Below are positions 33,077-44,137 of a stretch of DNA of 64,000 bases, in pieces. The stretch covers positions 8,308,001-8,372,000 of the forward strand of contig JAZBRS010000077.1 of the NCBI GenBank assembly GCA_037176725.1, in the 5' to 3' direction. Source of the DNA: Posidonia oceanica. Lineage: Eukaryota > Streptophyta > Magnoliopsida > Alismatales > Posidoniaceae. The position numbers were made by a program, and so were the translations under genes. Position 1 is the first letter of the stretch. Each line of letters opens with the position of its first letter. The notes below the pieces were generated by a model that saw only the letters and a list, made by a program, of their open reading frames with translations, was not told the DNA's origin and made no database searches.

Positions 33077-33904
33077 GATGCCCCTCCTTGAGCAGGGTCA
33101 AGGGGACCAAGGTCGCTGCTCAGGGTTGACAAAGACACCCCACCGAACCGCTAGGAGCACAGACACTGTCGACGTGAGTCATTTATTCGGCGGATGCACC
33201 GAAGGTCATGACTCGTTGTCGCGATGCGAATGCAAGTGCAGATGCAAAGTGCAGGTCTAGGTGTGATGATGCTAAAGTAAAGCCTATGCTAATGTGCATG
33301 CTTGCTCTACTTGGTGGCACCGTGATGTGTGCAGATGCTGATCCTGCTGGGGATGGCGCAGGTGCACGACGCTATGTGTGCCAAATGCAATGTGCTGGTG
33401 ATAATGCGATGCTGATGATTATGAGTTGACAGACTCATCAACGGATAGTTAAGGTTATCGGCCCAAGGAGTTGACGGACTCGTCACCGGATAGTTAGAGT
33501 TATCGGCCTGATGAGTTGACAGACTCAGATCGGATAGTTAGGGTTATCAGCCCAAATAAAGAATGCTTGACAGGGTAATGGGTGTCATCCGGGTAGTCGG
33601 GACTACCAAACCAAAGAAGATACCGAAGGCGGCAAAATAAGATGCCCCTAGTATTAGGGGGATGATACCAGGGGACAGTCAAAGTGCCCTTGGCATCGAA
33701 AGAAGAGTTGGACGGCTATGACGGGGGTCAACCGAGCAGTTGGGGCTGCTAGTCTGGAAGGAAAGACTTGCCCTCGACAGAGGAAGCAAGCGGGCGAGAC
33801 TCCGAAAGGGCACGCAAAAAGAAAAGGGGCTCATCCTCAAAATAAGGAAGCGAGCAGACATGACCTCGAAAGGGCATGCAAAGGTGCTAGTTCCTCAAAG
33901 TAAG
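33077..33904 (-). mobile_element. Polypurine tract and 3' interior of element C', cut by element A
   Basis: Minus strand CTCAAGGAGGGGCATC beside the LTR is the polypurine tract. The rest repeats the 3' interior of element C block by block, including one 58-bp minisatellite unit (33718) and decayed 66-bp units (33765-33900). Element A starts within the last of these at 33905, so the remainder of C' is outside the window. Confidence 0.75.
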
Positions 33905-34133
33905 TGTAGACACCTCATTTTGACAGTCTGGAAGATGGTGGATTCTCTGGAAAGCTTGCTTGGACTCTGGGATGGCTCTCTCTCTCTCCAAACCCTAAGA
34001 CCTTCCAAACCTCCCAAAAACCACCTAAAACCAACCCAAAACCATCACCCAACTCAACCTAAGCCTTTACACCTTTTTTTAAACCATTTCAAGCCAAGGC
34101 CCAAGCCCATTTCAGCCTTTGGCTTCCTGGGCG

Positions 34134-34192
34134 TGTTGGACGCTGGCACGGGCAGCGTCCAACATTGGACGTGCTTTGCACCAGCGTCCAAC
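34134..34192. repeat. Double hairpin 1 of LTR A (U3)
   Basis: TGTTGGACGCTG, seven-base loop, CAGCGTCCAACA (perfect 12-bp arms), then TTGGACGTG...CAGCGTCCAA. It starts 229 bp from the LTR start. The next unit is 908 bp on, close to four times 227 bp. Confidence 0.85.
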
Positions 34193-35041
34193 GTCCCGGG
34201 AGATGCAGCGGCTGCTCCGCCACCTTCGGCTCATCTCCCGTCCACTCCGCTGCCTGTACAACACTTACTAGCCATCCCCTCACCACTCCCGGCCATCCAC
34301 TACCTGCCAAGGCCGAGTTACTACCCTGCCAAGCCATCCTCTCCTCCCCGGCGTGACCTCCGCTCACCTCTGCGGTCATTGACTTCGGCCGCCTCCTCCT
34401 GCCACCATCGAGACTTTCTCGCCCTTCTGACAAGCCCCATGCCTCCACCTGACATGCCTCGTGGCCCTTCCACACTCACCAGCCTCTACCACACCTGCCA
34501 GCCCCCTCTGCCACACCTGCAAAGTCTCTGCAACCCAACACTCGAACCCATGCACCCATGAACAAAACAGCGGCTTCTCCCTCATTTTCGGACCGCCACA
34601 CTTGTGCTACCAACAATTCGCCACCTCCACGAGCTCCAGCGATCTCCCAGCATCATCCCCGAGCCCTCAACGATCCCCTCCAGCCGCTCCTTGAGCTCTG
34701 CAAGCTCACCGGAGATCTGCCGGCCTTCCTCCTCCGCAACGCCGACGAAGAGTGCGAACAGCCGCGTTCAGTTGCAACCAGGTAGGCACTTGACACCTTT
34801 AGCTAGCCCATGCACACACGAGCATGCTGATAGAGCGTGCACTTGCACGGCCCCTTGGTTGGCCAGAATGGCCTCGGCCGCCGGCCGCAAGGAGGAGGAG
34901 GTGGGTGGAGCATTCCACCCGCCCATTTTCGATGCCAAGCATACCACCATGCTCATCATCGTCCCCTCTTGCTTCCTAGCAAGCTGGATGAGGATTTTTG
35001 GCCGCCTTGGCCACTGTCCTTGGCTGGGAGCTTCCCTGGCC

Positions 35042-36262
35042 TGTTGGACACACAACTTGGTGCGTCCAACGTTGGACGCACCCTGAGGCAGCATTCAACA
35101 CCCTGCTGTTTGTTTGCTTGCTTTTCTCTTTATTTTGTTGCCATGTTGCCATGATCTAAATGCCATCTTCTGTATATTTATGTTGCATGCCTTCCTCTGT
35201 GCTTCCAGTTGCTAGCATGCTTGATCCATGTTTGACCCTAGCTTAGATCCATGTTCTTGGCTTTAGATCATTTTTGCTGTTCTTCAGTGTTAGATGCTGG
35301 GTTACATCGCGTCCTATGTTGGACGCTGGTATATCCAGCGTCCAATACTTCTGCTTAGCTCACATGTGTTTAATGCTTGCATGATGCTCTGATCTTGTTA
35401 TGGTCGTTTGATCCATGCTTGCATGTGAGTGTTTAGCCTTCTTAGCAGCTATTATCAAGTTTGCTTGGCTTGCCATCTGTGTTTTTGCAGGTTTATTAAT
35501 GTTTGTGCTTCCCTTTGTGTTGGACGTCGCTACAGCCAGCATCCTATATTGGACGCAGGTAGTGCTAGCGTCCAACGCACTGGTTGAGTTCCCCTTTGTG
35601 CATGCTTTACAGATGTTGCTTTATTTGTATTTTTATTCAATCCCTGTATGCATGCCCTGCCTATGCTTGTTTTCAGCAACTTGAATGCATGCCATGATAT
35701 TTGCTCTACCAGTTTGCATGCCATCTTGCCATCTGTCTGTTCCAGAGTGTTGGACGCTAGATACTGCAGCGTCCTATGTTGGACACTGTATGTTCTAGCG
35801 TCCAACACCCTACAGTAGCTTAAACCTCATTCATGCTTGCATCTTGCCATGGAATTTCCTTCTAGATGTTTATACTGATTACCTTGCATGTTATACATGT
35901 CATGCACTCTCATGCAGCATTTACATCACATTTATATAGCCTGCATGCATGCATTTCTTTCAAAAGCATGGCTTGGTTGTTGGACGCCCCAGATCTCAGC
36001 GTCCAACATTGGACGCTGTCATTCTGTGCATCCAACACCTTCTGCCCGTTTTAAAATCGTTTTGATCTTGCTTCTAATTTCTGGGCCTTGTGTTTTGGTT
36101 TCCCAGTGTGATCTATCTGCTCTTGGGTTTTTTTTTACATTGCATTAAATCCATATTTTCCAAGTTTGCATTGCATGTTTTCTGCATTTTAGCTTCTGCC
36201 TGTGTAAGACGCCAGCTATCCCAACGTCCAACATTGGACGCTACTGGTAGCTGCGTCCAACA
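35042..36262. repeat. Array of six double hairpins, period about 230 bp, LTR A
   Basis: Units start at 35042, 35288, 35518, 35748, 35978 and 36203. Each is about 60 bp and reads TGTTGGACGC-n-GCGTCCAAC-TTGGACGC-n-GCGTCCAACA with variations. Best stems: TTGGACGCTGG/CCAGCGTCCAA (35320-35346) and a perfect 24-bp palindrome centred at 35070/35071. The roughly 170-bp spacers keep their length but little sequence similarity, so the hairpin core is the conserved part. Confidence 0.85.
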
Positions 36263-36464
36263 CATGCAGTAAGCTGCACCTCTGTTTTAAGCACCGAATC
36301 CATTTTGATCGCCACCTCTTGCATTTCATTGGTCCTGGTACATGCCTACGACACCCATGCATGCTGTCGGGACCCTACTTTGGTTTTGCGCCTTGCATTG
36401 CACACTTTCCCATGATTTTCGCCTCGGACTCGCTTTCACTTTCTCTTTTGCATATCGCTCGCTT

Positions 36465-36665
36465 GCATCGTTTTCCGTGCCATTTTTGCATCGTTTTCCA
36501 CGCCTGCATCATTTTCCGCACCGTTTTTTCATTATTTTCCGTGCCTGCATCGTTTTCCGCATCGCTTTTGCATTGTTTTCCATGCTTGCATCATTTTCCA
36601 CGTTTTTGCATCGTTTTCCGCACTTGCATTGTTTTTCGTGCCGCTTGCATCGTTTTCCGCGCCCA
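36465..36665. repeat. Short array with GCATCGTTTTCCG units
   Basis: About ten degenerate units of 18-26 bp built on GCATCGTTTTCCGCGCC (for example 36489, 36546, 36612, 36646). Confidence 0.75.
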
Positions 36666-36970
36666 CTTTTGCTTTATCCCTTGCATGTCGCTTGTATTGC
36701 ATGGTTTTCCTCGCAGTTTTGCTTTATCGCCTGCATTTGCATTAGGACAGTGATGCTTACTGCCTAGGTGTTCTTACGAACCAGGGCTTGTCCGTTCAGA
36801 ACCCTAGCAGCGTTGCTGAGCCTATAGGTTGCACGTTTAATTTCCCCTGCATGGCTTTCAAGCACTTAGGCATTTAAAGCATTAGGCATGCATTGCATCT
36901 ATCGCCCTAGGGCATACAGTAAAAGGCAAGCAATTGTCGACATTTCTGCATTTACGAGCGAGAATTCTTA

Positions 36971-37040
36971 GAAAGACCGATTCCTCAGGCGTGTCGGGGG
37001 TGCCTAACACCTTCCCCGCATGTAACAGGAGTCCTTACCC
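36971..37040 (+). promoter_or_regulatory. Conserved U5 block of LTR A
   Basis: GAAAGACCGATTCC, GTGTCGGGGGTGCCTAACAC and CTTCCCCGCATGTAACAGGA, then GTCCTTACCC. Shared with C' and S2; about 300 bp before the LTR end. A second shared motif, AGGTGGTGACTCCC, is at 37168. Confidence 0.65.
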
Positions 37041-37337
37041 TTCTCTGGGCCGCATCGACCTTGTGTAGCGCATCTGCATTGCTTTTTGCATGCTTTCTGA
37101 TTACATTTTGCTTTCCTTGTATCCCCTTTACCCGTTTTTCCTAGTTTTTTCAGATTTAATAAAATTAGGTGGTGACTCCCTTTTTCTTTTTTTTTCCCTT
37201 TGATTTCGTCCCTATTTTCGGTGTTTTGAGTCAAGTTTCCTCCTCGGCTTCACCCACATATAGTGAACCTAGTTCTGATCGGTGCACGCGAGCTTTGGCA
37301 TCGTGCATGGACGATCCAAATTTCAGGATTACTACAG

Positions 37338-37355
37338 TGGCGACTCCGCTGGGGA
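37338..37355 (+). other. Primer-binding site of element A
   Basis: TGGCGACTCCGCTGGGGA lies one base after the LTR end. It begins TGG, complementary to the CCA tail of a tRNA, and is the kind of site seen in Tat/Ogre-type elements, probably for tRNA-Arg (tRNA identity from memory). Confidence 0.75.
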
Positions 37356-38492
37356 GCTTGTACTCCGACTTTCGCTTGGCTTTCTCGCCGCTTGCATTTT
37401 GCACCTTTGCTTGCCTTTTGCTTTTGCATGCCTTGTCTATTTGCCTGCCTTGCTTGTTTACATGCTTTATTACTTGCTTTGCTTTTTACATGCTTTACTG
37501 CTTGCCTGCATTTACTCGCTTTATTTACCCGCTTATTCTTGCTTTATTTCCTACATTATGCATGTCTAAATATTTACTTGACGCACTATGCATGTCCTTT
37601 GAATGATAAATGCTTTCTTTTACACCAATGCAATGCCACTGCACCTGCACATACTATGCATACTTGCCTTTTGCTATGATAAGTGTTTTCCCTTCACTAT
37701 CATACTCATAGCACTAGCACATACCATGCGCATGCCTTTTGTAATGATTTGTGTTGCTTGCTTGCCATGTTTGGGTGATTTTCTTCCCCTTTTGCAGTTA
37801 GCCTAAGGACAATTAGAGACTGATTGCTTCCCCCATGGCTAACTAAAAAACGGCAAGTAAAAAGAAACTCTAGGAGCAACTAGAGACTGCAACACACCTG
37901 CATCCCCTTGGAGTTAATAAAATGCGCAAGATAAAAAACTCTAAGCATTTGCATGAAGCATCATATAGGGCATGCATTCTTCTCATCTGAGTCCGCCTAC
38001 AGTCTGAGAAGGACAGTCCTGACCTCTTGCCCCAATGCTTTGGCATGGCGCAAGTCAGTCAGTCTGTCCCTCCTTTGTCCAAGGGTCGTGTCGGTGCTAG
38101 TGGAGGGTACCACCCATGCTTTTGGCGGGGTCGAGGCCACCAACGCACCACCCCGTTACCACTTGAGCTTTGGCCAGGATTTGGACGGGGAGCCTACTTT
38201 TCTAGCTTGAGTCGGCAACTTGCACACCTATGAGTGTCCAAAGTAGATAGCCTACTAGGACACACTAGATTGGTGAGAGAGGGCATGCTAGACAGCATAT
38301 CATTCGCATTGCATCCATACTGCACATTTTGCATTTTACCTCTCAGGTTTTAACACTTGCTTTTGTTTGCTTGTGTTGTGTCGCTCCAGGTCGGTGAGCA
38401 GGTTCCTTAGCTGGGACTTGAGTGCCTTTTCTTGCCGGTGCCCTTGTCGCGACACTTGCTTTTGACCATCCTTTTCTGAGCTACTCGCCTTC
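37356..38492 (+). other. 5' leader of element A
   Basis: Non-coding sequence between primer-binding site and gag, with a CTTGC.TTTA-rich stretch at 37430-37560. No gene recognised. Confidence 0.5.
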
Positions 38493-39287
38493 GTGAAGAT
38501 AGGTCCTCCTAGGATCCGTCCTCTTGCTCCCTACCGTAGCCCTGTGATCACCCGCTCTCGGTCAGCAATGGCCCAGTTTGTTGGTGAGCACCAGACTCCT
38601 GTCGCCCCGGAGGGGATTCTCGTCTCGGTCCCTCCAATTCCTGCCTTGGCCCCCTTCGTACCAATGTCTCCCTCTCTGGTACAGTTGCCTCCTCCTCATG
38701 CTGTAGGGTAGTGGTAGACCTGCGCCCCTCCGGACCTGGTCGCTGAGTCTATCTCGGTGTCCGCTGTTCATGTCCCGGAGGCACCACTGACTCCTCCTTC
38801 CTAGGGGTATGTCACTTTTGACACCTCTGCTGCTGCGGCAACCCTTGCCATAGATCCTCGGTTCCCCGGACAGTCTGTGTCCCGGCATTCTGAACCTGGT
38901 CCTCCACCGGTCCTGCAACTCAGCAAACCTACTGATGGGTCCCCTAAGGCGTAGTATCAGCAGTTGATGGAGATTGCCCAAAGACTGTAGGGCATGGTTC
39001 TATCTCTCTGCCCTTCCTTCACTCCTGCTGCTCCCGAGGCTCCACTGCGACCTGCTCTCATGTCGTAGGCATTTCCTTCTGCACTCCCGCCCAGACTATC
39101 GCCCCAGCTACTCATTGCTCCGGCGATGGGGGCTCAGCTTCCGCCTCTTGCATATGCACAACACATTGCATAGCATCCTCCTCCGCCACCTGGTTGCCAG
39201 TCCTTCGGGCTGGTCGGAGCGCAGTATCCCACCGCCCAGCACTGTGCCGGTGCAGCAACTGACATTCCTGCACTATGCATCACCTAC
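38493..39287 (+). pseudogene. gag N-terminal part of element A, before solo LTR S2
   Basis: Pro/Gln/Ala-rich translation (SRSAMAQFVGEHQTP, then PPLAYAQHIA and PPPPPG) typical of the disordered N-terminus of plant Tat gag. Gag packages the element RNA into virus-like particles. In-frame stops are mostly TAG; one shift near 39225 is needed to stay in frame. The reading continues across S2: codons before 39287 join in frame to those from 42304 once S2 and one CCTAC copy are discounted. The initiator is uncertain; ATG 38568 or an upstream codon. Confidence 0.6.
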
Positions 39288-39700
39288 TGTGACCGTCTCT
39301 TTCGACGTACGACTCGGGGGCCATTGCCAAAGCTCGCAGAAGCCTGGCCGTAGGGAATGAGGGCCACAACTAATGGTGTATCCGAGGAAAGTTTGACTCG
39401 AGGAAGAAAACACCAAGAAAATGATAAGTGATGATAAAAAGGGAAAGAAAAGGAATGGGATCAGGTCTAAATTCCCTAACGGAGTGGCCATCCTTATGCG
39501 ACCGTCTCTCATGTACGACACGGGAGCCGCTGCCAAAGCTCGCAGATGCCCGGTCGAAGAGAAAGAGGGTCTCAATTAATGGCGTATCCGAGGAGGATTC
39601 GACCCGATAAAGAGAGTAAAAATCACCAATAAACATCGAAATTGGTGAATAAGATAAACAACAAAAAATGGGGAGTTGCCACCTAGTCTAATTGGGAAAA
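39288..39700 (-). repeat. Tandem duplication of the U5 end in S2
   Basis: GCGAGCTTTGGCA, GTACG, GAGACGGTC and the upstream TCCTCGGATAC.CCATTA occur twice, about 205 bp apart (39330/39540). LTR A has one copy (37288-37336). The duplicated piece begins with the shared GGTGGCAACTCC motif. Confidence 0.8.
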
Positions 39701-39803
39701 GCTGGAAGACAAGGAAAACCGGGAGTAAACAAATAAAAGCAAAAGGAAACAAAGTGGATCCATGCAAAACGGATGCGACACTGGGTCATTGCGGTCTAGA
39801 GAT

Positions 39804-39875
39804 GGGTAAGGACTCCTGTTACGTGCGGTGAAGGTGTTAGGCACCCCCGACACGCCCGAGGAGCGGCCTTTTCTA
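39804..39875 (-). promoter_or_regulatory. Conserved U5 block of S2
   Basis: Minus strand GTGTCGGGGGTGCCTAACAC then CTTCACCGCACGTAACAGGA, a close match to LTR A and C'. Confidence 0.6.
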
Positions 39876-40306
39876 ACATCATTTCGCTCATAGTGTGGCT
39901 CAATGTAGGCCGAAGGCTAGTTAATATATGCTCTAGCAAAAGAAAACATGCTCTGATAGTACAAGAAGGTGAAGGGAAAACCTCAAATAGACATGCATAG
40001 AAATTAAAAGAAACCAAGGCAAGTAGCTACATAAAGCTAGGAGGTAAACATGTATAAGGGAAACAAGTGCAAGAGGATAGGATTCAAGTAAACATTCACA
40101 CGTGTTGAAAGAAATCAGGTAGACAATAACATAATGCTGGAAAGAAACATACATAATAAGAAGTAAATGTAAAGCATGTAAGGCTTAAGTAAACATTGCT
40201 CAAAAGGAAGCAAAGAAGTAATTAAAGGATGCTTGATTGTAAACGTGCATGAGGGGTAGCTAAGACAAGGGTAAAAGGCTCTGTCCACATATGTAGAGGC
40301 TACTGT

Positions 40307-40790
40307 TAAATACGCAGGAGTCCCACGCGGGACCTCCATGCGGGAACAGTTCGCTTGTCCAGTGGAAAGTCATAGCCAAATGGGAGGCCCTCCTCAATCC
40401 AATTCGGTATGAGACCGGTTGGATGATGAGGAGGAAGTATCCTGGAGCAATATTATGCAATAATATCAAAGAAACAGGCATAAACAAAGGTCGGAAAGGG
40501 GCTGGGAAATCTGCCCAATATCACAGTCAAACACGTAGGAGGTCCACGCAGGACCTCGGCGCGGGACCAGTCGGTTCGGGTAGAGAACCTTCATCACCAG
40601 ATTCCGGGCCCGACAGCTAATAGAATGTGATGAAAATAGGTAGATGATGAAGAGGGGATGCTGGACAACAATAATATGCAAGAACATTAAAGAAACAAAT
40701 ACAAACAAGGGTCGGAAAGAGGCTGGGAACTCGGCCTGATGTCACGGTCAAACACGTGGGAGGTCTACGCGGGACCTCGACGCGGGACCG
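40307..40790. repeat. Spaced hairpins in S2, about 220 bp apart
   Basis: Near 40313: AGTCCC/GGGACC; near 40540: GAGGTCC/GGACCTC (perfect 7 bp, 5-base loop); near 40757: GAGGTC/GACCTC. Each is followed by a second CGCGGGACC-type half-unit. This parallels the downstream arrays of A and C' with unrelated arm sequence. Confidence 0.65.
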
Positions 40791-41594
40791 GCTAGTCAAA
40801 CAGAGGATCTTCATCGCCCGATTCTGGGCCCGATGCTTAATGGAATGCAGTGGAACCGGTTGGGGAAGCAAGGTGGCATACCCAGCTATCCAACCGAGGT
40901 GCAGATGCATGGTGGTGCCGCCCGAATCGCCGCCCCCGCCTCGACAGTATGGCACCGGCGACTGTGCACCTCCACCGGCCATAGAGTTGGCTTGGAGAGC
41001 GTTGTCAGCCATGGGCGCACTGAGGAGGCTAGAGGCGAGTGCGGGGGAACCTACCGGAGGCTCAGAGCGGTGAGGCAAGGCGGCTACGGGCACGACGGCG
41101 CAAGGCCGTGTGCGAACCATCTGCCTTCCGCAAGGGGCGGCGGAGGAGAAATGGAATGGACAATGCGGCTGGCTAAACGTGTAGAAAAAGCTTAGGAAAT
41201 GAAGACGTAGCAATTAGGAACTACTTTAAGCTAACAGAAGGTCGAACGCTTGCCTGAGACGTGCAGTGGGCGTTGTCTTCTCCGACGACGGTGCTGCTGC
41301 AGATGCGCGGCTGGACGAAGGTTGCGGAGCTTGGGGGGTTGCTCGGGAAGGTCGCACTCTCTCTCACGGGCTCACGGGGAGGCTTTGGAGGTGGTGGGAC
41401 TCTGGTGGTCGTCTCGACAGCGAGGAGATTCGCCGGAGAGATGTTCTCAATCCCAGGACGTCGGAATTGAGGAATTCGGGGGTCGGGAGGCTCTGGGAAG
41501 TTCGGGTGGACGCTCGGGGTTCAAGAGGGATACTCAAGAATGCCAACTGAAAGCCAAGAAGAGCCAAGAGAGGGTGCTGGTCAGAGGAGGCACT

Positions 41595-41603
41595 GTTTTA
41601 TAG
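41595..41603 (-). promoter_or_regulatory. TATA box of S2
   Basis: CTATAAAAC on the minus strand, about 700 bp from the LTR start and just downstream of the 70-bp U3 array. Confidence 0.55.
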
Positions 41604-41794
41604 GCCGACGAAATCTCTGTAAACCGTTGGCCCAGATCGAGATTTAAATCGATCGGCTGGGATTTCGGTTGCGGATCAACAGGTGGAAATGGATGGAATG
41701 TGCGGTTGGATGATCCAGGTGTCCGGAGGCGCAGGTCTAGATCAGTGGGAGCCAATGGCGAGCGAGGAGGAGGTGGGCCAAAGTGATTGGTCCA

Positions 41795-42085
41795 CTTGAT
41801 TTTTGCCACTGACGCAGGACAAAATGTGGGAGCACCACGCGGGAGCTCGGAGCGAGTGTCAGTCTGTCAGTTTTCGCTGCCAGTACAGGACAACAAGAGG
41901 GAGCGCCACGCGGGAGCTCTATGTGGGTGTCAGAGTGTCAGTTTTTGCCACTGATGCAGGAAAACACGTGGGAGTGCCACGTGGGAGCTCGACGCGAGAG
42001 TAATCCCGTCAGTAGCTACCACTGATGCAAGAAAACATGCGGGAGCGCCACGCGGGAGCTATATGCGGGAGTGATCCCGTTAGTA
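41795..42085. repeat. U3 array of S2, four 70-bp units
   Basis: Each unit has GCCACTGA.GCAGGA.AACA, then a G-rich/inverted core such as GTGGGAGCACCACGCGGGAG with GAGC/GCTC and CCACGTGG palindromes; starts near 41805, 41875, 41947 and 42017. Confidence 0.8.
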
Positions 42086-42298
42086 GTTGCCTCACCTTCT
42101 GATCCTGCTTCTTTGGTTCATGGACCATCTAGGGCTAAGGTTTTGGGGTATTTGTGGTAGTGGATGTATTGGGATGTGATTGCTGGAGTTTTGGTGGGTT
42201 TGGGTTTTGGGGTTTCAAGAAGAGGTTGGGGCTGCCTTGTCTGCACACTTCTGGGAGCAAACAACCGTCGCCCAACTTCCAGATTTGGGGTGTCTATA

Positions 42299-44137
42299 CC
42301 TACTGTACAGCATGCTAGCTATTCTCACCCTCTGCATCAGCAATTCCCTACCCCAGCATGCATTCCAGCACACACCACATAGCACGGATACGTGGGCCAT
42401 TACGCCGCGCCACTAGGCGACGCAATGGTAGATCCGGAGGAGCACCTAGGTGCAATCCAACCGGCGTACGTGGTCTCCGCCCCTGCTGCCCCACCTTCTG
42501 TGATGGCCAATCCAGACCCCATCAACAATGGGGTGGATGTTCTAGAGAAGGCACTAAGTTTAGTGCAGGGCGTTGACCTCCAGCCTCACCAGTTCTGGGA
42601 TCTCTGCTACTTTCCAGAGGCGGTACTCCCACCGAAGTTTAAGATCCCAGACTTTGAAAAATATAATGGTAGAGGTTGTCCCATAGCACACCTGAAGGCA
42701 TACTATGGAGATCTCGCTCAGCTCTAGGCTGACGAGAGGTTGCTTATCCGCTTGTTCCAAAAGAGTCTAACCGGCCCCGCGCTCAAGTGGTTCACCTCGC
42801 TTGACATGGCCATGATCAAGACTTGGGACGACCTAAGTTGGGCATTCCTGGAGCAATATTCCTTCAACCTTGACCTGGTCCCAAAACGCACGGACCTGGT
42901 TACAACAAAGCAGAACCTCGATGAGCCATTTGGGGAGTATGTCGGCCGCTGGCGCGCCCTTGTTTCACATGTTTGAGATGGACCCTCTGACGAGGAGTCC
43001 CTCGAGATTGTGATTGGAGGTGCGTAGCCCGCTACCAGGACTCTGCTCAGCATCCAACCCATCACGACCTTCACAGCACTGATTCGGGCTGGCACCGGCG
43101 TAGAGAGTTCGCTGCGGAGCGGCAACTTCCCTGCACTCTCTACGTTTGCCAAGTAGACCACCGCCAGTAGCAACAGCAGCAGCAGCAGCAATCCCAGCAC
43201 CAACAGCAGCGGTAGCAGCAGCAGCCATCCTAGGAAGAAGGACTCGCCAAAAACCGCTGTCGCTTACGTCGATCCCTCACCCATGCCTATTCAGTTGGCG
43301 GTTCGGCCTCCCTCGAATCAAGTAGTATATGCACCAGTATCTAGGGCACCCCCCACACCATAGATCACTACCATCGCCCGACTGGTCTATCCTACCGCAC
43401 CGGTTCGGCAAGGGCAACACCAAGGGTAGCATCAATTCACCCCACTGGTGGAGCCGTTGAGTGCCGTCCTCCCGAAGGTCGCGCCATATCTGAGATTTCC
43501 CAAGGTTCGTCTGCCGCCAAATCCACTTCCGCATTGGCATAAGGCGAACCTTTTTTACGACTACCATCGAGCCGTAGGGCACTCGATGGACAGTTGCTAT
43601 ACCCTGAGGGATGTTGTTCAGAACCTGATCGAATCGGGAACGATTACGATCCACACGCACGAGGTATCCACTTTTGCAACCCCTCCTGCATCTGCCCTTG
43701 CATTAGCATTAGCACCCTCTCATCCCAGTATCGTCCACTAGCCCCTACTGGAGCATTCCAATCCGGAAGGTGCGGGGACCATGGGAATCCATTCTCTCTC
43801 CCTTTCTGGGCCTACTACATCTGTGGTAGACTCCTCTGAGCTCATTCATGATGTCTCGGAGCCCTTCCCTCTCTCTCTTTATCGTGCGGCCATTACCGAC
43901 TTCGAGTTAGGGATTCATATGATCCGACCGCGTGCTAGGCCGGGGCACTCTACCACGCGTCCTACCATGCATCCTCAGACCCCTGCCCCTGTATATCTCC
44001 TGGCTAGACCACAGGCTCCAACCCCTACATCCCTTTTAGGTAGACCCCCAGTTAGCCTGTTAGCCAAGTCTCAGCTAGGCCTTCCAGCAACCTACCCGCA
44101 GTAGCACCCATCCCCTTATCACCCAGCCAATCCTTCT
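42299..44137 (+). pseudogene. gag core and zinc-knuckle region of element A
   Basis: One reading frame runs from 42304 through gag into protease. The gag (UBN2/retrotrans_gag-type) core lies at about 42600-42970: KFKIPDFEKYNGRGCPIAHL, then GPALKWFTSLDM, TWDDLSWAFLEQYSF and PFGEYVGRWRALV. The nucleic-acid-binding knuckle at about 43555-43605 reads YDYHRAVGHSMDSC, where relatives have a Cys first (C.YH...GH....C); the Cys appears changed to Tyr. Stops are TAG at 42725, 43154, 43361, 43427, 43739 and 44102 and TGA at 42974, each explicable by one C-to-T change. Confidence 0.8.

Larger units (their letters stand above)
33905..37336 (+). mobile_element. 5' LTR of element A
   Basis: Begins TGTAGACACCTCATTTTG and ends GGATTACTACA, directly before a primer-binding site; length 3432 bp. 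It contains seven double hairpins, a short TTTTCC-rich array and the conserved U5 block. Many open stretches in it (for example 34089-35154) are shadows of palindromic or C-rich sequence. No TATA box stands out. The 3' LTR lies outside the window. Confidence 0.85.
39288..42298 (-). mobile_element. Solo LTR S2 inserted in gag of element A
   Basis: Flanked by CCTAC at 39283-39287 and 42299-42303, a 5-bp target duplication that, when collapsed, restores the gag reading frame. Minus strand: starts TATAGACACCCCAA (42298) and ends ACGGTCACA (39288), 3011 bp. It carries a U3 array of four 70-bp units (41795-42085), a TATA box (41595-41603), hairpins near 40313, 40540 and 40757, and the conserved U5 block. 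A segment of about 200 bp at the LTR 3' end is duplicated in tandem (39288-39500 and 39500-39700). Confidence 0.85.

Noticed and set aside
34089..35154. Long ORFs on both strands in LTR A
   Set aside because: They lie in C-rich LTR DNA containing palindromes; translations are low complexity and unrelated to known proteins.
35042..36262. Regularly spaced palindromic repeats reminiscent of a CRISPR array
   Set aside because: Plant LTR context, 60-bp repeats with 170-bp spacers, no cas genes; the spacing resembles an LTR repeat, not CRISPR.
39470..39500. A primer-binding site just inside S2 (GGATGGCCACTCCG on the minus strand)
   Set aside because: It corresponds to the LTR motif AGGTGG(C/T)(G/A)ACTCC found inside LTR A and C', and belongs to the duplicated U5 end, so it is not a true primer site.
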